The notes under the pieces: generated by a model | What the model was told of the DNA's origin: nothing | The model's database searches: none | What the model saw: only the letters and a program-made list of their open reading frames with translations | In this document: in pieces, positions 10,611-19,138 of the stretch | Numbering within the stretch: position 1 is the stretch's first letter | Layout of the letters: each line of letters begins with the position of its first letter | Translations under genes and position numbers: made by a program | NCBI RefSeq assembly: GCF_003857055.1 | Contig: NZ_QGSZ01000273.1 | Coordinates: 1 to 44,901, forward strand | Length of the DNA stretch: 44,901 nt | From: Micromonospora inaquosa | GTDB lineage: Bacteria > Actinomycetota > Actinomycetes > Mycobacteriales > Micromonosporaceae | Direction of reading: 5' to 3'

Positions 10611-12197
10611 GTGGCAGCGATCGATCCCCAGGCCCCGATCGGCGTGACGTATCCCCACGTCGCGCTATACACGCGTATCAGTAAGGACAAGTACGGCAAC
10701 GCCGAGAGTTGCTTCGATCAGGAAGCGATCGGGCGGAGGTATGCCGACAGGATGTGGCCGGGTGTGCCGGTGGTGGTGTACTCCGATCCGGACCTGTCGG
10801 CGTTCGACGACGATGTTCATCGGCCGGGTTATGAGGCGTTGAAGGAGGCCATCAAGGCCGGGTTGGTGCGGCACTTGTGGGCGGTGGAGCAGACTCGCAT
10901 CGAGCGGCGGGAGGTGCCGTGGTTTCAGATGGCGGCGCTGCTGGACTCGGTGGGTATCGAGTTGCTGCACACGCACCGCGACGGCGTTGTGCGGGTTCAG
11001 GACGAGGTGGCTGGTATCAAGGCGGTGCTGGCGGCGTCTGAGGTCCGCAAGATGAAGAAGCGCATCGCGGACAAGTTCGATGCCCAGGCGGCTCGTGGCG
11101 TTCCGCCCGGCTCGCGGCCCTACGGGTATGTACACGGTCGTTTGGACAACGGCGACCGGACGTACGTGATCGTGGAGGATCAGGCGGCAGTGATTCGCGA
11201 GGCGGCCGGGCTGGTTCTGGATGGCTGGTCGTTGGAGAACATCGCGCGACGGCTGCGGAAGCGGGGTGTCTGTGGCGCTCACCGGGTGAAGGTCCGCGAT
11301 GAGAACGGCGAGGTCGTCACCGACGAGACCGGTCGGCCGGTCACTCGCCCATCGGAGATCACCGGCGCCACGGTGAAGGGCATGCTCACCAACCGGGCGG
11401 TCGCCGGAATCAACGTGCGCAGGGACGTCGAGGTCGGCGACGGCAACTGGACGCCCATCCTCGACAGGTCCACGTGGCGTCTGGTGGGCGCGAAGCTGGG
11501 CGGCGACCGGCAGGTGACGACGGTCAAGGGGCGCACGTACGTCATCGGTGACAGTCATCGTGGCCGGGCTCCTGGCCGCCGGTACCTGCTCACCGGCGGG
11601 AAGGCCCGGTGCGGCGTGTGCAAGGCCGAGCTGGTGGGCTCGGAGAAGCAGCTGCGCAACAAGTCTCGGGGCGTCTACACCGTGCCGTACCTGTTCTGTC
11701 ATCCGAAGACCGGCGGCAAGTCTTGCGTCGGCATCATGGCGATTCCGACCGAGGAGTTTGTGGTTGCCGAGTTGTTCGATGAGATCAGGCGCCGCAAGGA
11801 CGATCAGCAGATTGACGATGGGGCCGTCGGTGCTCGGCGCGACGAACTCGACAATGCGTTGAACGACGTGGATGAGCAGCGCAAGGACCTCGCTCGGATG
11901 TGGGCGTTGAAGCAGTTGACCGGTGTCGAGTGGGCTGAGGCGCGTTCTGCTCTGGATGCTGAGCAGCATCGGTTGGAGTCCGAACTTCGCAGGCTTCCTA
12001 CGGCTGGCAAGGGTCGTGATCCGGCGGCGATCCTGGCCGACTGGGCCGTGATGACGCTGGACGAGCGACGTGAGGTGATCGATGACTACATCGAGAAGGT
12101 GGTCATCGAGCGCGCCAGGCCGGGGTTGCAGCGGTTCGACTCCGACCGGGTGAAGGTCATCTGGCGGAAGCCGCTGCACGCCCGGCCTGGCGGCTGA
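10611..12197 (+). CDS. Large serine recombinase (integrase of the element)
   Basis: 528 aa from GTG 10611; the frame is open further upstream, but that part belongs to the VOC gene. The resolvase domain (about 15-160) has ALYTRISKD with catalytic Ser24 and later Arg residues. The recombinase domain (about 185-310) contains GSRPYGYVHGR and the helical LENIARRLRKRGV. A zinc ribbon follows (CGVC near 340 and a second FCHPKTGGKSC pair). A coiled coil lies near 400-470 (LDNALNDVDEQRKDLARM). This is the phiC31/Bxb1-like architecture for directional attP x attB integration. TATGCT at 10599-10604 lies 6 nt before the start, so the mRNA may be leaderless. Excision would need a directionality factor, not identified here. 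Confidence 0.93.
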   Translation: MAAIDPQAPIGVTYPHVALYTRISKDKYGNAESCFDQEAIGRRYADRMWPGVPVVVYSDPDLSAFDDDVHRPGYEALKEAIKAGLVRHLWAVEQTRIERREVPWFQMAALLDSVGIELLHTHRDGVVRVQDEVAGIKAVLAASEVRKMKKRIADKFDAQAARGVPPGSRPYGYVHGRLDNGDRTYVIVEDQAAVIREAAGLVLDGWSLENIARRLRKRGVCGAHRVKVRDENGEVVTDETGRPVTRPSEITGATVKGMLTNRAVAGINVRRDVEVGDGNWTPILDRSTWRLVGAKLGGDRQVTTVKGRTYVIGDSHRGRAPGRRYLLTGGKARCGVCKAELVGSEKQLRNKSRGVYTVPYLFCHPKTGGKSCVGIMAIPTEEFVVAELFDEIRRRKDDQQIDDGAVGARRDELDNALNDVDEQRKDLARMWALKQLTGVEWAEARSALDAEQHRLESELRRLPTAGKGRDPAAILADWAVMTLDERREVIDDYIEKVVIERARPGLQRFDSDRVKVIWRKPLHARPGG

Positions 12198-12212
12198 CGC
12201 TACGACGTGACG

Positions 12213-12575
12213 TCATCCGGGTTCGGGATTCTCGCTGTCTGCTGGCGAGGTGGTGTCGACGGGGCGTAGCTCGGCGGGGACGTCCCAGCCGCGGGCGACG
12301 AGTTCGGCGATCAGCCCGCGGCTGAGCCGGGGTCGCTGATCGGCAGGCATCGCCAGCCTGCGGCGGCGTGCGGACCGGAAGACCCGCATTGCTTGCCGGC
12401 CGACCAGCGATGGCTCCTGCGGCTCGGGTGTGGTCGCGTGGCTCGCATCGGGCCGAGCGCCGACGGCGACGGTGGGCGCTGCGGCGCTCGGGTGGGATGC
12501 GGACTGTGGATCTGGCAGTGCCTGGCGTTGAGGGGTTGGGGTTCCGGCGTCAGTGGCCGGGACGTCTTCGGCCAT
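12213..12575 (-). CDS. Hypothetical protein of the mobile element
   Basis: 120 aa. The first 55 residues are Pro/Ala/Thr-rich and look disordered. The second half has a basic patch (RVFRSARRRRLAM) followed by RLSRGLIAELVARGWDVPAEL, which looks like a short folded helix pair. A GGAG sits 7 nt before ATG 12575. It is convergent with the integrase (16 bp between stops) and downstream of the replication-relaxation gene in the same direction. No family is recognised. Confidence 0.5.
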   Translation of the reverse strand: MAEDVPATDAGTPTPQRQALPDPQSASHPSAAAPTVAVGARPDASHATTPEPQEPSLVGRQAMRVFRSARRRRLAMPADQRPRLSRGLIAELVARGWDVPAELRPVDTTSPADSENPEPG

Positions 12576-12662
12576 ACGGCTCCATCAATGTGTGTGTCTG
12601 GCTGGGGCTCGGTGTTGCGTTCACGGGGTTCTCCTGTTCTGCGCCTCGGGGGCGCTTCGTGG

Positions 12663-12683
12663 CCGCCGCGACGGTCGCGGCGG
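12663..12683 (-). terminator. Hairpin after replication-relaxation gene
   Basis: CCGCCGCGA and TCGCGGCGG form a perfect 9-bp stem with a 3-nt loop, 60 bp past the stop of the minus-strand replication-relaxation gene. It probably separates that gene from the small gene downstream. Confidence 0.5.
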
Positions 12684-12745
12684 AAGGCTCGGACCCTCGG
12701 TGTGCAGAAGGTGGGTTGCGGGTTGGAGGAAGGCTTGGCCTGGAC

Positions 12746-13699
12746 TCATCGATGAACTGTTTTGTTTGTCGGGTTCCAGCGGGCGTCGTGGTCGGGGTCG
12801 ATGTAGGGCAGCTTGATGAGGCGTTGCCGCCCGGTGGTCGTGCTGCCGAAGACGTGCCACACATCCTCGGCGGGAGTCTTGCCGGTGCCGGTGAGGTAGT
12901 CGGCGGCTGTGGTGGCGACGATCGCCGGAGGCCGGTCGGCGTAGGCGACGCGGAGCCGGTCATGCCAGTGCTGCTCACGCAGCACGGTCGGCAGCACGAA
13001 GAGCACGGGCCAGCCCCACGTTTTGGCGTAGGCGAACAGCAGCCCGTACTTGCTCACCTTCTCGGTGAGCAGGTCGAGGCGCTCGCTCCCGGTGTCGTAC
13101 TCGGCGAAGAACGGCACCGCCCGCCCGTCCTCGACCCACACGCCCGCTGCGTCCGGGCGCGGTAGGCCAAGGAACTTGGTCATCAGCCTGTGGTCGGAGC
13201 CGTCGCGGAACAAGGCCCCCGGCTCGTGGAACGCCGCTGCCGGCCGCCACACTGCGAGCCTCGCGCCGGGGTGGGTGCGCTCATGGAAGGCGAGGTCGAT
13301 GAACACGCTGTTCCCGCCGAGCAGGTGCGGAAGATCCGGCCGGGAGATCAACGATTGGTAGCGGCGGCGGGCTTGGTCCCGGCGGGGCAAGCCCTCGCCG
13401 CGTTGGCCCATGACGTGCTCGTAGCCGAGCTGGGCCAGGACGTAGTGATAGGGGTAGGAACCTCCGTCGAGCTTGTTCGGCCGGAAGCGGGCCACCGCGC
13501 CCAGAGTGCTCAGGCGCAGGAGTCGGCGTTGGGCGAAGTCGAGGGAGGGAAACAGGGCTTTGGCGATCTGGTCGGTGGTCAGGACTCCGTGGTCGTAGAG
13601 CCAGGCGAGCAGGCGATCGTCTCGGTTCGTGATGGAGGCTTGCAGCCGCAGCAGCGGTGGCACGAGCGTTGCTCGTCTACTGGATGTGTTCACGTACAC
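12746..13699 (-). CDS. Replication-relaxation family protein
   Basis: 317 aa from GTG 13699. The N-terminal part holds a winged-helix-like segment (RDDRLLAWLYDHGVLTTDQIAKALF, about 27-51) and RRLLRLSTLGAVARF. The middle has VFIDLAFHERTHPGARLAVWRP and FFAEYDTGSERLDLLTEK, with acidic residues at positions found in Replic_Relax (PF13814) proteins. That family occurs in actinobacterial plasmids and integrative elements and is linked to plasmid replication or mobilisation, although its biochemistry is poorly defined. A GGGG run before the start may serve as ribosome binding site. It marks this as plasmid-derived DNA. Confidence 0.85.
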   Translation of the reverse strand: MYVNTSSRRATLVPPLLRLQASITNRDDRLLAWLYDHGVLTTDQIAKALFPSLDFAQRRLLRLSTLGAVARFRPNKLDGGSYPYHYVLAQLGYEHVMGQRGEGLPRRDQARRRYQSLISRPDLPHLLGGNSVFIDLAFHERTHPGARLAVWRPAAAFHEPGALFRDGSDHRLMTKFLGLPRPDAAGVWVEDGRAVPFFAEYDTGSERLDLLTEKVSKYGLLFAYAKTWGWPVLFVLPTVLREQHWHDRLRVAYADRPPAIVATTAADYLTGTGKTPAEDVWHVFGSTTTGRQRLIKLPYIDPDHDARWNPTNKTVHR

Positions 13700-13956
13700 C
13701 CCTGGGGGGAGAGACCCCGTGAAGGGTCTGTCTGGATACTTCGCGGACCGCTGTTGGGCGGCCCGACCTGCACTGTTAGGCGTTTGATGGGGTCGGTTTG
13801 GGGGTCGGTGTCAAGACGGACGGCCGGACGGAGCCCAACACCGACCCCGCCACGGACACCGGCACCGCGAGCAGCAAACGCCAAGCGGCACAAGGCATCC
13901 GGGTCTGTGGGGAAGAGCTTGTCGGCATGGTGGGTGAGATAGCGAACGATGTTCAT
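13690..13956 (-). CDS. Small ORF upstream of replication-relaxation gene, possibly frameshifted
   Basis: 88 aa from ATG 13956. The first 28 residues (MNIVRYLTHHADKLFPTDPD, then ALCRLAFA) look like real protein. After that the reading frame becomes Gly/Arg-rich and unconvincing. In the next frame the same DNA reads a hydrophobic stretch (LLLAVPVSVAGSVLGSV) followed by a Pro/Thr tail and TAA at 13776-13778, which looks more like the true end of a small membrane protein. Either a frameshift has occurred or two tiny genes overlap. The frame given overlaps the start of the next gene by 10 nt. Confidence 0.35.
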   Translation of the reverse strand: MNIVRYLTHHADKLFPTDPDALCRLAFAARGAGVRGGVGVGLRPAVRLDTDPQTDPIKRLTVQVGPPNSGPRSIQTDPSRGLSPQGCT

Positions 13957-14039
13957 CGGGTGAAGCCTTTCGAGAGCCAGACATCTGTCTGATGGGCATG
14001 TCCGTGGTGCTTGCGGGGTCCGGCAGAAGCGTGATGCGC

Positions 14040-14081
14040 CGGTCGAGGTCCTGTCAGCGCTCCGGTCGAGGTGCTGACAGG
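14040..14081. repeat. Direct and inverted repeat pair in non-coding region
   Basis: CGGTCGAGGT occurs at 14040-14049 and 14063-14072. CCTGTCAG (14050-14057) and CTGACAGG (14074-14081) form perfect 8-bp inverted arms in the same unit. It sits in the roughly 730-bp stretch 13957-14686, which has no convincing gene on either strand. Confidence 0.5.
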
Positions 14082-14507
14082 TCGGGTGCGGACGGTCGTG
14101 ACGAGTCCTCGGCCGTCTCGTCCGTGTCCGCGCCATACTGGACGCGACCGAGGACCGGACGGACGGGACCGGGACTCATGTCCGCTGACCGACGCTCCCG
14201 GCCGCGCCTCGACGGTCCGGGTACGGCGGTGCGGCGGTGCTGGGTGGCACGGGCGAGGGCCGCTGTGTGCAGCGGCCGACAGCCGTGGGTGGGGTTCGGC
14301 GTGGTCGTCGCGGCTGTCGGGTCCGTCATCCTCACGGGGACTGGTCTGCGATCGGACGCGGTCGAACGATAGGCTCGGTTGCGGGTTCCTCCTTCGGTAT
14401 GGCCTCGCCGGGGCGGGGCGCGGCGGATTGGCGCGGGGCGGGTTGTCGAGTAGAGCGTCGCTGCACTCCAGTACCCGGCCTGTCCGGTCTGGCGAACGCC
14501 ACCCGAA

Positions 14508-14583
14508 CCTGACCCGACCTGACCACGGCCGGATGCGACCTGACAACGCAGCTCAGCGGGGGTGCGGCGTGCGGCCTGACAGG
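14508..14583 (+). repeat. Iteron-like CCTGAC repeats upstream of sigma-like gene
   Basis: CCTGACC at 14508 and 14518, and CCTGACA at 14539 and 14575, all in the same orientation. The first three are 10 and 21 bp apart, close to one and two helical turns. The last extends to CCTGACAGG, matching the inverted arm at 14074-14081. This could be an operator array or replication/transfer origin of the element. Apart from these repeats, I see nothing else in 13957-14686. Confidence 0.45.
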
Positions 14584-14686
14584 TTCGCCTGGCACCCCTC
14601 TTGGGCAACCGAAACCCGCGTCTCTGGACAAGGTGTGATCCAGTTCACGTCTAACGCCCACCTGGCAGCGGCACGGCGGGTGCTCT

Positions 14687-15547
14687 GTGGCGAGCCTGTC
14701 GCCGCGACAATCGAGAGCTGTGGAGCCTGTCGCGGTCGCCCCGGTGTTCGTCGCCGAGCGGCCGATCCTGGGCTGGCTCGACCCGGTCTTCTTCACCCTC
14801 GCCCAGCGTGTGCACATCCCGGCCCTGGCGCTGACCGCCGACTTCCCGCCGACCGACTGCACCCCGGAGCTGTTGCGCGCCGAACTCGAACGCCGCACCG
14901 ACGACAAGGAGCCCACCGACGACCTATGGACCGCCGTCATCGCCCAAGCGCGTCAGCCCGGCGAGGCCGGGCGGGTGTGGCAGCTGCTGGCGTGCGGGCT
15001 CGCGCTCAAACGACTGCGGGCCGTGGACCGACGTATGCGCGCCGCGACCGTGGACGAGCGCGGCGACATCCACGCCGACCTGCTCGAAGGGTTCCTCAAC
15101 CGCCTGGCCACCGTCGACACCAGCAGGCCCAACATCGCGGGCAGGCTTGTGGACGCCGCAAGGTACAACGCGCGCAAGGCCCGCAAGGCCCGCCGCACCC
15201 ACCTTCCCGTCGAGTACGCCCTCCACGCGCCCGACCCCACCGCCACGCCCGGCACTGGCCCGCACAACTGGACCGAAGCCGTGCAAGGCATGGCCGACGA
15301 CTTCACCGCCGCCGGCCGCCGTCTCGACCCCCAAGGTCTGGAGCTGATCGCCCGCACCCTGCTCGACCGGCAACAACTCACCGAGGCCGCAGCGGACCTC
15401 GGCCTGAGCGTCGATGCCGCCTACAAACGCCGCCGCCGAACCGAGGAGGCCATCGCCGCCTTCTACTGCATCGCCGGGCGCCGCCCGGCCAGTGGGCGCG
15501 CCAAGGCCGTCAGACGCGATCCTGCTGCCACGGCAGAGGGGGCATAG
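14687..15547 (+). CDS. Sigma-region-4-like HTH protein of the element
   Basis: 286 aa from GTG 14687; GTG 14720 is an alternative start (VEPVAVAPVFV). The N-terminal 150 residues are helical with no recognised domain. Near 165-175 there is a basic patch (NARKARKARR). The C-terminal part (about 215-260) reads LDPQGLELIARTLLDRQQL, then AAADLGLSVDAAYKRRRRTEE, which matches the helix-turn-helix of sigma-70 region 4 or LuxR-type proteins. It lacks a recognisable region 2, so it is more likely a DNA-binding regulator than an active sigma factor. It is convergent with the next gene, with a 38-bp tail overlap. Confidence 0.7.
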   Translation: MASLSPRQSRAVEPVAVAPVFVAERPILGWLDPVFFTLAQRVHIPALALTADFPPTDCTPELLRAELERRTDDKEPTDDLWTAVIAQARQPGEAGRVWQLLACGLALKRLRAVDRRMRAATVDERGDIHADLLEGFLNRLATVDTSRPNIAGRLVDAARYNARKARKARRTHLPVEYALHAPDPTATPGTGPHNWTEAVQGMADDFTAAGRRLDPQGLELIARTLLDRQQLTEAAADLGLSVDAAYKRRRRTEEAIAAFYCIAGRRPASGRAKAVRRDPAATAEGA

Positions 15548-16052
15548 CCGGAACCGCGGATTCGTCCACGGCGGGTCGGCCGTGAGCCACCTCCCACAAC
15601 TCGCGGAAGATCTCCGCCAAGTCCTCGGCCCACATCTGATCAGCCTCGACCCGCCACACCGTCCGACCGAGCGCGTCCGCCACGACGAGCACCGGCCCGC
15701 CAGATCGGGCCACCAGCGTCGCCGACTCGGCGTGCCCCACCACGATCGGGGCTTCGTCCCCACGGGCGGCGTACACGCGATCACGACCCGGCGGCGGGTC
15801 CTCGCGCGCCAGGTCCCACACCGCGAACACCGCCTCCTCGATCGCCGGGACCGCACTGACCCGCGCCATCAACGCCAAGGTCGCCCCCTTGGACGACTCC
15901 CACCGTCGCCCCGGCAGAATCGCCAGCTCCAGCGCGAACTCGGCGCTACGCGCGATACGCCACGCCCGCCGCTCGGCCAGCCGCCGCGCCGCTTCACCCC
16001 CCTCGACGGGCACGGCCGCCCCGGCGCGCCGATCAGCGTCATGGTCGCTCAC
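15510..16052 (-). CDS. Hypothetical protein of the element
   Basis: 180 aa from GTG 16052. The frame is open further upstream, but that part overlaps transposase debris and is unlikely to be translated. It contains a basic helix (ARRLAERRAWRIARSAEFAL), a Trp-containing segment and a C-terminal part with VWRVEADQMWAEDLAEIF, giving a compact alpha/beta pattern. No family is recognised. It is convergent with the sigma-like gene. Confidence 0.55.
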   Translation of the reverse strand: MSDHDADRRAGAAVPVEGGEAARRLAERRAWRIARSAEFALELAILPGRRWESSKGATLALMARVSAVPAIEEAVFAVWDLAREDPPPGRDRVYAARGDEAPIVVGHAESATLVARSGGPVLVVADALGRTVWRVEADQMWAEDLAEIFRELWEVAHGRPAVDESAVPAMPPLPWQQDRV

Positions 16053-16145
16053 ATGCGTCAGCCTGCCACCTCCGCCACGGCCCCCGATACCGTCCCACCC
16101 AGCGAACCAGCGGTGCAACAGAGCCCTCCACGATTCCAGAGGATT

Positions 16146-16264
16146 GACAGGCAGGCCACCAGCCCACGCTTGAGCGCGCCGCGTCCTTGGATGTAGAGCG
16201 CCTGTTGGATCGCCTCGTGGCTGATGCACATGTCCTTGTCGTCGGGGAAGTCGACGGCCTGGGC
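16146..16264 (-). pseudogene. IS30-family transposase remnant
   Basis: In the minus frame, residues reading DDKDMCISHEAIQQALYIQG, then RGALKRGLVACL, match the IS30 transposase core segment (normally SHEAIY..L...GRGALRRELVACLR). Neither a start nor the DDE catalytic residues remain, and the frame runs into unrelated sequence. The adjacent 16265-16539 holds no convincing gene; it contains gggtgtcc/ggacaccc-like ends that may be further IS debris. Confidence 0.7.
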
Positions 16265-16539
16265 TTCCCTCTGAGATGTGGACACCCTGAGACTGGATGT
16301 TGATCCCCAGAGGAAGGGGTGTCCCCGTTGGGGCGTCCATCGAAGTGCACGGAGCCGACAGAGAGGGTCGTTGTCGACGTCGCGGGTGTAGTGGAACCGG
16401 GTGGTGGGGCGGCTCTTGGTGGGTTGTCGAGCCAGTGCCGCATCCCACCTGGCTCTACACCGACCACAGGGCGCTCGGCGGAACCGGCCGATGTTGGGCA
16501 TACGAGATTCGCCCCTCCGGCCGGAGCCCGGCCGGAGGG

Positions 16540-17034
16540 TCAAGTGTGACTGGTAAGCAGTTCTTCGCTGAGGGTCTGGTTCCGTTCTCTTAACTGCTGC
16601 GCGATTCTTGTCCTCTCTGCCAGGTTTTTGATCAGGCACCTCGTGCAGGCCACCGATCCGATGGTGATGGCCCAGTCGGTGAGGTGTTCGTAGCCTGCGA
16701 TGGCCAGATTGGTTATGCGTTGTGCGGAGTTCAGCGCGAATAGGTCGCGAACCGCGTCGTCGTGAGGTATCCGCAGGAGATTCTGGAAGTCCTCCCGCAC
16801 TCCGTGGATCGGTCCCGACCGGGTATGCAAGGGAGTCACGCCGAGGTGGCGCAGGCATGTGTCGATTCTGGCGGAGTGTCGATCACTCATGCTGACCATA
16901 TCGCCGAGGATTTGCTTGAGTGTGTCGTCGCGGACCCGAGATCGGACAAGGAGCCCGAGGATGGATATCGCTTCGCGTTCGAGGTCTTGCATCGCCGCGA
17001 GTTCGAAAAAGAATATCTCTTTTGCTGTTTTCAT
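16540..17034 (-). CDS. DUF892 (YciF-like) ferritin-like protein
   Basis: 164 aa from ATG 17034, with a near-perfect AAGGAGG 6 nt upstream. It is helical throughout: KEIFFFELAAMQDLEREAISI, then MSDRHSARIDTCLRHLGVTP, AQRITNLAIAGYEHLTDWA. This is the four-helix pattern of DUF892/YciE-YciF proteins, with Glu/His residues at likely di-metal positions (E-x6-D near the N-terminus, H in SDRHSARID, E in GYEH). The family is linked to stress responses. It is the last gene of a minus-strand set with the glucosidase-like gene, 34 bp apart. Confidence 0.75.
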   Translation of the reverse strand: MKTAKEIFFFELAAMQDLEREAISILGLLVRSRVRDDTLKQILGDMVSMSDRHSARIDTCLRHLGVTPLHTRSGPIHGVREDFQNLLRIPHDDAVRDLFALNSAQRITNLAIAGYEHLTDWAITIGSVACTRCLIKNLAERTRIAQQLRERNQTLSEELLTSHT

Positions 17035-17068
17035 CCCTTGCCTCCTTCGCCCGTGTTCGGGCTTTCCT

Positions 17069-19138
17069 TCAGTTGGCTGAGGCGATACCGCGTTCGTTGT
17101 GGTTGGTGTCTGGCCGGCGACGGCCGAGGGCGTCCACCCTTCCCCACCGGCCTGGGATGTCGAGCAGTTCGATTCGTTCGGTGCCGCTGGGCAGCGCGGG
17201 ATCAACGACGAGGTGATTTCCGTGGGGTTGCAGCCCGAGGATCACCCGGATGAGGAGAAGAGGGGTTGCGGCGGACCATGCTTGTGGACTGCAGGCTGTC
17301 GGGTATTGCACCGGGTACTTCGTTCGTTCACGATCGTATCCGGCGAATGCCTCCGGCAGGCGGCCTTCGAAGTAACGGGCCGCGTCGAACATCGCTTGGC
17401 AGATGACGCCGGCCTCCTCCCGGAACCCGTACCGCCACAGGCCCCACGCGATGATTGAGTTATCGAATGGCCACACCGTCCCGACGTGATAGCCCAACCC
17501 GTTGTAGCGGCCGTTGCCGGTGGCGAGGGTGCGGATGCCCCAGCCGGAGAACATCCGGGGTCCGAGCAGGTGGGCGGCGACGTCCGATGCCCGCTGTTCA
17601 TCGACGATGCCGCTCCACAGCAGGTGCCCGATGTTGGACGACAGGGCGTCTACCTGCCGGCCTTCCGCGTCGAGGGCCAGGGCGTAGTATCGTCCGTCAT
17701 CAACCCAGAAGTCCCGGTTGAACCGGGCTTTGAGGTCGGCTGCCTCTTGCTCAAGTCGCTGCGCGTAGGCAGGGTCGTTCCACACGAGACGGGCGAGCCG
17801 AGCGCCGCGCATCTTCGCGTCGTAGGCATAGCCCTGTAACTCGCAGGTAGCCCTCGGGAAGCCGGGTAGCCGGCCGTCGGCGTAGGAAATCGAGTCCCAC
17901 GAATCCTTCCAGCACTGGTTCTGCAGCCCTGTGTCGGGGTTCCTCGTCTGGTACCACACGTAGCCGGTGCCGAGCAGGTCGCCGTAGGTGTCGATCCAGT
18001 CGAGCGCCGCCCTGGCCTCCATCTCGAAGCGTTGCGGGAGCAAATCGTCACCGGTCCACGTGTGGTACTCATCGAGCAGGATCACGAAGAGCATTGTCGA
18101 GTCGGCGGAACCGAAATAGGGCGAGTGGGGCTGCTCCCCGAAAGCGGCGGACTCGCCGTACCGCAGTTCGTGGAGGATCTTTCCCGGTTCCTCGTCCCGG
18201 AAGTCATCGAAGCGAGAGCCCTGGGTGAGGGCCAGCGTGGTGATGATCGGCGGCGCGAGGTGCGGCAGGAAGGACAGGGACTGCAGGCAGGTGAACAGGC
18301 TGTCACGGCCAAACAGGGTCATGAACCACGGAAGGCCCGCGGCGACGAGTTGGGTGCCCGTGCTGACGGAGGTGTAGCGCAACGCCGCCAGGTCGGTGAG
18401 GCTGCGACGGTAGGCGGTGGTGATCGACTCGTTGTCGCTGATCAGCCGGGGCGTCTCGCTCAGCCAGGTGCTCAGCGCCTCGCCGATCTGCGTCGCGGAC
18501 CGGGGGCGATGCAGACGCAGGCTGTCACGGAAGTCGTGTCCCTGCGCGCCTACGATGTTCGTCGCCACATGGAAACGGGTGCGCCACTCGGCGTGCGCTG
18601 GGATCCGGATGCGGAACGTCATGCCGTGCTCGTCGACATCGCCGGCAACGCTGCTGGACACCACTGTCTCGCGTTGAAAGCTGCCGCGACGGTAGGCGAA
18701 ACAGAGAAGACCGTCCTGGACAACAACGCTGATCGGGGCGACCTTGTTTGTCGGGTTCTTGACGTCGAACAGATCCGCGAAGTCCGCACCCATCTCTACT
18801 CTGACCACCAAGTCCACCGGTTCGTTACCCTCGTTGAGAACCGCGAGATCCTCAACGAAACTCCCGCCGATGCTGCGATGACGGATCGCGGAGATCTCCG
18901 TGTCAACGTAGTGGGTCGGCTCACCAGGGACCAGGAAGAACCGACTCTCGTAGTACTGCAGGTCATCCACCGACAGGGCGGTCAGGCGGTCGCCGTTGAT
19001 GGTCAGCTGCCACACCGACAAGAACCGGGTGTCGTAGGAGAAGAGCCCCGTGGGAAAGACGGGCGAGGGATCGACATCTCCCTGCCGGTCGCTGACCAGA
19101 AACGTGTTGCCGTCAAGGATGTTGACCAAAGGGTTCAT
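17069..19138 (-). CDS. Amylo-alpha-1,6-glucosidase / glycogen debranching-type protein
   Basis: 689 aa. The N-terminal domain (about 1-215) begins NILDGNTFLVSDRQGDVDPS and continues with LFSYDTRFLSVWQL, typical of bacterial glycogen-debranching N-terminal domains. The C-terminal (alpha/alpha)6 barrel has FMTLFGRDSLFTC, NQCWKDSWDSI, GYHVGTVWPFDNSIIAWG and YPTACSPQAWSAATPLL, all characteristic of this glycoside-hydrolase-like family (amylo-1,6-glucosidase, MGH1-like). Acidic residues in WKDSWDS and PEAFAGYDRE may be catalytic. The natural substrate is unproven; many relatives act on trehalose-, glycogen- or glucan-type sugars. It overlaps the upstream SCP2-like gene by 4 nt and is followed by DUF892. 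Confidence 0.9.
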   Translation of the reverse strand: MNPLVNILDGNTFLVSDRQGDVDPSPVFPTGLFSYDTRFLSVWQLTINGDRLTALSVDDLQYYESRFFLVPGEPTHYVDTEISAIRHRSIGGSFVEDLAVLNEGNEPVDLVVRVEMGADFADLFDVKNPTNKVAPISVVVQDGLLCFAYRRGSFQRETVVSSSVAGDVDEHGMTFRIRIPAHAEWRTRFHVATNIVGAQGHDFRDSLRLHRPRSATQIGEALSTWLSETPRLISDNESITTAYRRSLTDLAALRYTSVSTGTQLVAAGLPWFMTLFGRDSLFTCLQSLSFLPHLAPPIITTLALTQGSRFDDFRDEEPGKILHELRYGESAAFGEQPHSPYFGSADSTMLFVILLDEYHTWTGDDLLPQRFEMEARAALDWIDTYGDLLGTGYVWYQTRNPDTGLQNQCWKDSWDSISYADGRLPGFPRATCELQGYAYDAKMRGARLARLVWNDPAYAQRLEQEAADLKARFNRDFWVDDGRYYALALDAEGRQVDALSSNIGHLLWSGIVDEQRASDVAAHLLGPRMFSGWGIRTLATGNGRYNGLGYHVGTVWPFDNSIIAWGLWRYGFREEAGVICQAMFDAARYFEGRLPEAFAGYDRERTKYPVQYPTACSPQAWSAATPLLLIRVILGLQPHGNHLVVDPALPSGTERIELLDIPGRWGRVDALGRRRPDTNHNERGIASAN

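Noticed and set aside
14071..15585. 504-aa plus-strand frame
   Set aside because: Arg/Pro-rich and out of frame with the plausible HTH protein at 14687-15547; its first 600 bp cover the repeat-rich non-coding region.
15510..16448. Longer version (312 aa) of the hypothetical gene
   Set aside because: The extra N-terminal 130 residues are read through IS30 debris in the wrong frame; GTG 16052 gives a coherent protein.
16290..16540. Possible second transposase fragment (GRPSK-like start on plus strand)
   Set aside because: Only five residues resemble a transposase start; the rest has no similarity, so it is reported only as unassigned debris.
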